Assembly: GCA_017408585.1 (NCBI GenBank)
Contig: JAFQUJ010000009.1
Span: forward strand, 111,918 to 175,917
DNA from: Clostridia bacterium
GTDB taxonomy: Bacteria; Bacillota; Clostridia; Oscillospirales; CAG-272
Reading direction: 5' to 3'
DNA length: 64,000 nucleotides
A program made the translations under genes and the position numbers. The notes under the pieces were generated by a model, which worked only from the letters and a program-made list of their open reading frames with translations, searched no databases and had not been told where the DNA came from. This document shows, one piece after another, positions 60,508 through 64,000 of this stretch (its first letter is position 1; the number at the start of each line of letters is the position of its first letter).

Positions 60508-62190
60508 ATGAAGAAAAAATTAATTCTTGCCATTTGTATCGCAGTGTGCGCAATGCTCTTGGCAATCACAGCTTCTGCAACATCTGTTGTTCCACAAAAG
60601 CCAACACTTGATGTTGATTTTGGAAGCGTGACCACAATTGATGGCTTTACAGCACCATCAGACAAATTCACAACAACAGAAAGAGTCCTTTTGACAGACG
60701 GAGAAGGCAACTATGTTACCTATCCAACCTACTATGTTACAAAGGACAACACAACCTTTGACTTTGATTTTTCAAAGCTCAATGCGGCTCAGTCAGTTCA
60801 GTACACAAAGAAGTCTGTTGTAATGCTTGAAATTCCAAGCGGAATTACAACAATTTCCAATTCCTACTTTGCAGGAACGGGCAATTTCCCACTTTGCGTA
60901 TCTGTTCAATTTCCCGGCACTGTTACAAGCTACGGCTCATCTTTGTTTCAGACAAACTCTGTAATAAAAATAGTTGAATTCCTTGATGGTACCGAGCCTA
61001 TAACAATGGGAGATCAAATGTTTGGTTCTAACTGGTCGGTAGGAACATCGGCAATAGAATATGTTAAGTTTCCAAACAATCTCGTTTCCATAGGAAATAA
61101 TACTTTTGGAAAGGCAAAATATGTTTCTAAGACTGTTATTCTCGGTGCAAACCTTGAGACAATAGGAACAGGCTTTTTTGGTGAATCGACTTTGAGCAGC
61201 ACAGATACCTTTATTTATGTTTCGGATAAGTTCTTTGCAGATACAACAAAGGTTTTCGCAAATCTTTTTGGAAACGAGGCTCCTCACCACGGAAACAATC
61301 TAAGACTTACGATTTTCTATGTAGGCTCAAAGGAGAATGCTCAAAAGCTCGCAGAGGCTTGTGCGGCTCTTGAAACGGACTATTGCTTTAATGAGGGCAG
61401 AGTCCAATATGTTAGTGCATCTGAATACGATTATGCAACCCATAAGCCTACAGATAACAAGAGAGCAACAATCATTTATGATGTTGACAAATGCGACGCA
61501 TTCTATGGCGGACATATTTACGAGGGTACAGGACTTTGCGTTGATGGCTTTGATTGCGTTAACTGTGATAAGACAATCGCAGGTACAGCCTCTCATAACG
61601 AGGTTAAATCCTTCGCATTTGAAAATGGTTATACACAAGGTGGCTTGTTCACCAATGTGTGCACAAACGAGGGCTGTAAGCTAAGAGAAGAGGTTGCTCT
61701 TGACCCCATTTTCAGCGCTCTTGAAGCAAACGGATTTTCAACAAACGGAACAGGCATTTCCTTTGGTGGATATACTGTAAATAATAAGGCTCTTCAAAAA
61801 TTCGAGGAAACCTGTGGAGTTGATCTCACCTTCGGTATCGCAATTATGAACCCTAAATATGTAGGCGACACATTCTTCGCTGATGGCAAGATAAATGCAA
61901 CAAACGGAGCAATTACAGCTGATATGAGCGATACAGAATACGCAAGCATTAAGGTAATGATTGATGGCTTTACAGGTAGCCTGGTAGATCTTGAGCTTGT
62001 AATTGCCCTTTACGCATATACCGATGTAAACGATGTAGAATTCATTCAAAGCGCAGATACAAAGAGCGCTTGCTCAAGCGTAGCAAAGAATGACGCAACA
62101 CTTTATACAGTATCTGTAAACAGTATAGATGCAAAGGCTTGCACAAGTCTTGATGCTCTTCTTCCTTACGAGCCTAAGGAATTAGTTTAA
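60508..62190 (+). CDS. Secreted BspA-like leucine-rich protein
   Basis: A 560-residue secreted protein. The signal peptide KKKLILAICIAVCAMLLAITASA is cut near residue 24. From about 90 to 270 are BspA/LRR_5-type repeats: SVVMLEIPSGITTISNSYFAG, YVKFPNNLVSIGNNTFGKA, VILGANLETIGTGFFGES. A Cys-rich stretch follows (about 325-395), then a C-terminal module of about 130 residues from NGYTQGGLFTNVC that recurs in the next gene. Such proteins mediate adhesion or glycan and host contacts. No LPXTG or other anchor is evident. The start at 60508 follows ATGGAGGAAAACA. Confidence 0.85.
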   Translation: MKKKLILAICIAVCAMLLAITASATSVVPQKPTLDVDFGSVTTIDGFTAPSDKFTTTERVLLTDGEGNYVTYPTYYVTKDNTTFDFDFSKLNAAQSVQYTKKSVVMLEIPSGITTISNSYFAGTGNFPLCVSVQFPGTVTSYGSSLFQTNSVIKIVEFLDGTEPITMGDQMFGSNWSVGTSAIEYVKFPNNLVSIGNNTFGKAKYVSKTVILGANLETIGTGFFGESTLSSTDTFIYVSDKFFADTTKVFANLFGNEAPHHGNNLRLTIFYVGSKENAQKLAEACAALETDYCFNEGRVQYVSASEYDYATHKPTDNKRATIIYDVDKCDAFYGGHIYEGTGLCVDGFDCVNCDKTIAGTASHNEVKSFAFENGYTQGGLFTNVCTNEGCKLREEVALDPIFSALEANGFSTNGTGISFGGYTVNNKALQKFEETCGVDLTFGIAIMNPKYVGDTFFADGKINATNGAITADMSDTEYASIKVMIDGFTGSLVDLELVIALYAYTDVNDVEFIQSADTKSACSSVAKNDATLYTVSVNSIDAKACTSLDALLPYEPKELV

Positions 62191-62204
62191 ATTCAAATAT
62201 TACG

Positions 62205-62234
62205 AAAAGGAAGTGAATTTCACTTCCTTTTTTT
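62205..62234 (+). terminator. Rho-independent terminator
   Basis: AAAAGGAAGTGAA (62205-62217) pairs with TTCACTTCCTTTT (62219-62231), followed by Ts. It separates the two leucine-rich genes. Confidence 0.88.
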
Positions 62235-62251
62235 GTGTATCTTGGTGAAAC

Positions 62252-62321
62252 TGCACAAAAAATGGGGGGGGGGATTTGTTTATTGTGCATATTGACAAAT
62301 AATATTAAAATATGCTATAAT
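62252..62321 (+). promoter_or_regulatory. G10 inverted-repeat element and promoter, copy 2
   Basis: TGCACAA (62252-62258), G10 (62264-62273), TTGTGCA (62283-62289), then TTGACA (62292-62297), 18 bases, TGc-TATAAT (62316-62321). A TGCCC-GCGG-GGGCA hairpin lies in the leader (62341-62354). Same order and spacing as copy 1. Confidence 0.85.
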
Positions 62322-62374
62322 TAAGATGTGAAAAAATCTATGCCCGCGGGGGCATCCCCGCAAGGAGATAAAAC

Positions 62375-64000
62375 ATGAAAAAAAGATTATTTTTGGTAAT
62401 CATTCTGGCGATTGCTCTCTGTGTAATGCTTGCTCTCACAGTGAGTGCGGAAGCCACCACATATGGTGATGCGCCGGCGAGGACAAACATTCAAGTCCTT
62501 GAGAGCGACCTCATCGTTTTTGATGACGGATTTACAACTCTTTCCGCATATGTTGTAAAGGATAGCACCGAATTTGGTTGGAAGCAGAACGCATATGATT
62601 TTTCCTTTATCAATGGCAAAACAGGCAAAACCTATACCTATGACAACATTAAGGAGCTTGATATTCCGCAGGGCGTTGTATCCATTGCTACCTCTGCCTT
62701 TGCAAGCAACAAAAACATTGTAAGAGTATCATTTCCGGACTCTGTAACAACTCTTGGCGGCACAATATTTGAGTATTGCTCAAATCTTCAAAAATGCTCC
62801 TTTGAGCATAATGAAAATTCAGGACTTGAAACAATTCCGAACTGGTTTCTTGCTCAGTGTACATCGCTTACCGCGGTTAGCTTTCCCGATTGTGTAAAAT
62901 ATGTCACAGGTAACTCATTCATTGGCGGATGCACAAGCCTTGGCGCGGTTTATCTTCCAAAGAATCTCATTTCAACCGAAGGTGGACAAAACACTAATGG
63001 CACTTATGGTGGCTGTACAAATATGTACTTTGTAAATGAGCCGTTTACCTATGATAACATTCCCGCAAAGCCTGATGTTTACTATTTTCCTGCGGGCTAC
63101 AAGAGCATAACAGGCGAGGCATTTGACACCTGTAAAAACCTCAACAAGGTGCTCGTTTTCCAAGCCGATGGTGTAACCTTTGATAACGCATGGACCTTTG
63201 AAAATGTTCAAAACGGTGAAGGCGGAAAGCCGATTATCGTGTTCACAGGCGATGTTACAAGCGTTAGCGTTGGCTCTTGGAATGTAGATAAGATTTTGTT
63301 CTCCAACGCAAATGATGTTGACACCACAACCGCAGGCGTTAGCGGAAGCAAGACACTTGTTTTCTGCGCTAATGAAAGCGATGTTTCAAAGCACCTTACA
63401 AGCCCTAAGCATTCAAGCATTACTCCTGCAACCTGCTACTCAAACAAGATAGAATTAAACAAATGCTTCTGTGGCAAAACGCTTAGTGAGGGAGAGGTTG
63501 AAAATACAATGCTCGACCATGTTTACAAGACAAGCAATAGCTGTATCGTAGGAGCTCAATGTGAGAACTTTGAGCATTGTGGAGCAGAGCTTAGCCCAAT
63601 CGCTCAAGAGCACGCAATGTCACAAACAGTTATATATGCACAAGGCTTTACAAAGTCCGGTGTTCATAGCAAGTTCTGCACAAACGAAAATTGCACAGTA
63701 GAAGATAAGGATATCGTTCTTTCACCAATTTTTGTGGCTAAGGGATATTCAACAAACTCCGAAAAAACCGCAATCAACGGTGGATATACCGTAAACTTGG
63801 ATGCTCTTGAAATCTATGAGGGCGTAAATGGCAATATCACCTATGGTATCGTAATTGCAAACGCAGAAAAGTTTGACGGTAAGAGCTTCTTTGACGAAAG
63901 CAATAAGGTAAATACCACTAAGGCTCTTCAAGTTGAAATTGATGACGAGTATAGCAATTTCGATTGCTCAATCAATTTTGGCTCAACTGCAAATAGCGAC
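62375..64000 (+). CDS. Secreted BspA-like leucine-rich protein, paralog (partial)
   Basis: The frame starts at ATG 62375 behind AAGGAGATAAAAC and is open to the window edge (542 codons seen). Signal peptide KKRLFLVIILAIALCVMLAL ends at TVSAEA. LRR_5-type repeats follow, such as IKELDIPQGVVSIATSAFASN, VRVSFPDSVTTLGGTIFEY and LTAVSFPDCVKYVTGNSF. A Cys-containing stretch precedes a C-terminal module from about residue 421 (QGFTKSGVHSKFCTNENC, YSTNSEKTAINGGYTVN, ITYGIVIANAEKFDG) that aligns with residues 372-500 of the previous protein. The two are tandem paralogs with duplicated promoters. Confidence 0.85.
   Translation, partial: MKKRLFLVIILAIALCVMLALTVSAEATTYGDAPARTNIQVLESDLIVFDDGFTTLSAYVVKDSTEFGWKQNAYDFSFINGKTGKTYTYDNIKELDIPQGVVSIATSAFASNKNIVRVSFPDSVTTLGGTIFEYCSNLQKCSFEHNENSGLETIPNWFLAQCTSLTAVSFPDCVKYVTGNSFIGGCTSLGAVYLPKNLISTEGGQNTNGTYGGCTNMYFVNEPFTYDNIPAKPDVYYFPAGYKSITGEAFDTCKNLNKVLVFQADGVTFDNAWTFENVQNGEGGKPIIVFTGDVTSVSVGSWNVDKILFSNANDVDTTTAGVSGSKTLVFCANESDVSKHLTSPKHSSITPATCYSNKIELNKCFCGKTLSEGEVENTMLDHVYKTSNSCIVGAQCENFEHCGAELSPIAQEHAMSQTVIYAQGFTKSGVHSKFCTNENCTVEDKDIVLSPIFVAKGYSTNSEKTAINGGYTVNLDALEIYEGVNGNITYGIVIANAEKFDGKSFFDESNKVNTTKALQVEIDDEYSNFDCSINFGSTANSD

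Overview
The window looks like a chromosome segment of a low-GC, Gram-positive gut Clostridia (Bacillota) member, most likely an uncultured Oscillospirales- or Christensenellales-type organism. This rests on AGGAGG-type ribosome sites, consensus TTGACA-17-TATAAT promoters before most operons, the tilS-hpt-ftsH order, a CIRCE element before groESL, a type III glutamine synthetase, a UPF0735 ACT protein, BspA-like leucine-rich surface proteins and a cytoplasmic fucosidase. The lineage is inferred from gene content; no rRNA is present.

Layout. 1-2.1 kb: end of an ASCH-domain gene, a 3'-truncated ECF sigma gene, and a gene-poor stretch with a 28-bp palindrome and a cluster of DnaA-box-like sites. 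2.1-6.4 kb: tilS-hpt-ftsH. 6.6-8.7 kb: a Cys-repeat lipoprotein. 8.8-16.9 kb: one eight-gene operon (pheA-aroB-aroC-aroE/K fusion-aroQ-aroA-tyrA-DAHP synthase) carrying every step from erythrose-4-P and PEP to chorismate plus both branches to phenylpyruvate and hydroxyphenylpyruvate. 17-22.4 kb: glnN, a 117-bp tandem repeat, an MFS transporter, and small genes around an XRE regulator. 22.4-27.7 kb: a GH29-GH5-mscL operon, divergent from a reading frame joining an ECF-transporter S component to a LarA-type nickel-pincer racemase. 27.7-34 kb: hypotheticals, a RHH/WYL-like regulator, a phosphodiesterase, rhaM, an SGNH-like protein and an oxidoreductase.

34.1-41.6 kb is an accessory island: AIPR-family protein, Dam with an N-terminal HTH, Mrr-like nuclease, Zn-ribbon protein, PD-(D/E)XK nuclease, HPPY-type methyltransferase and a protein with a HEPN-type R-X4-H motif. 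It is bracketed by 32-bp imperfect direct repeats and by palindromic mosaic repeats, and lies about 1 kb from tRNA-Gln.

41.7-57.8 kb returns to metabolism: DUF5131, a lipoprotein, pyridoxal kinase, PduL, an esterase, a lipid kinase, the hom-lysC-asd operon divergent from thrC, an ACT protein, a 59-aa peptide gene, a 1006-aa ABC transporter and a sodium:alanine symporter. 57.9-60.3 kb is CIRCE-groES-groEL plus a DUF1292 gene. 60.3-64 kb holds two paralogous secreted leucine-rich proteins, each behind the same 48-bp element: a G10 tract inside a TGCACAA/TTGTGCA inverted repeat, abutting the -35 box. This is the best candidate in the window for an undescribed switch.
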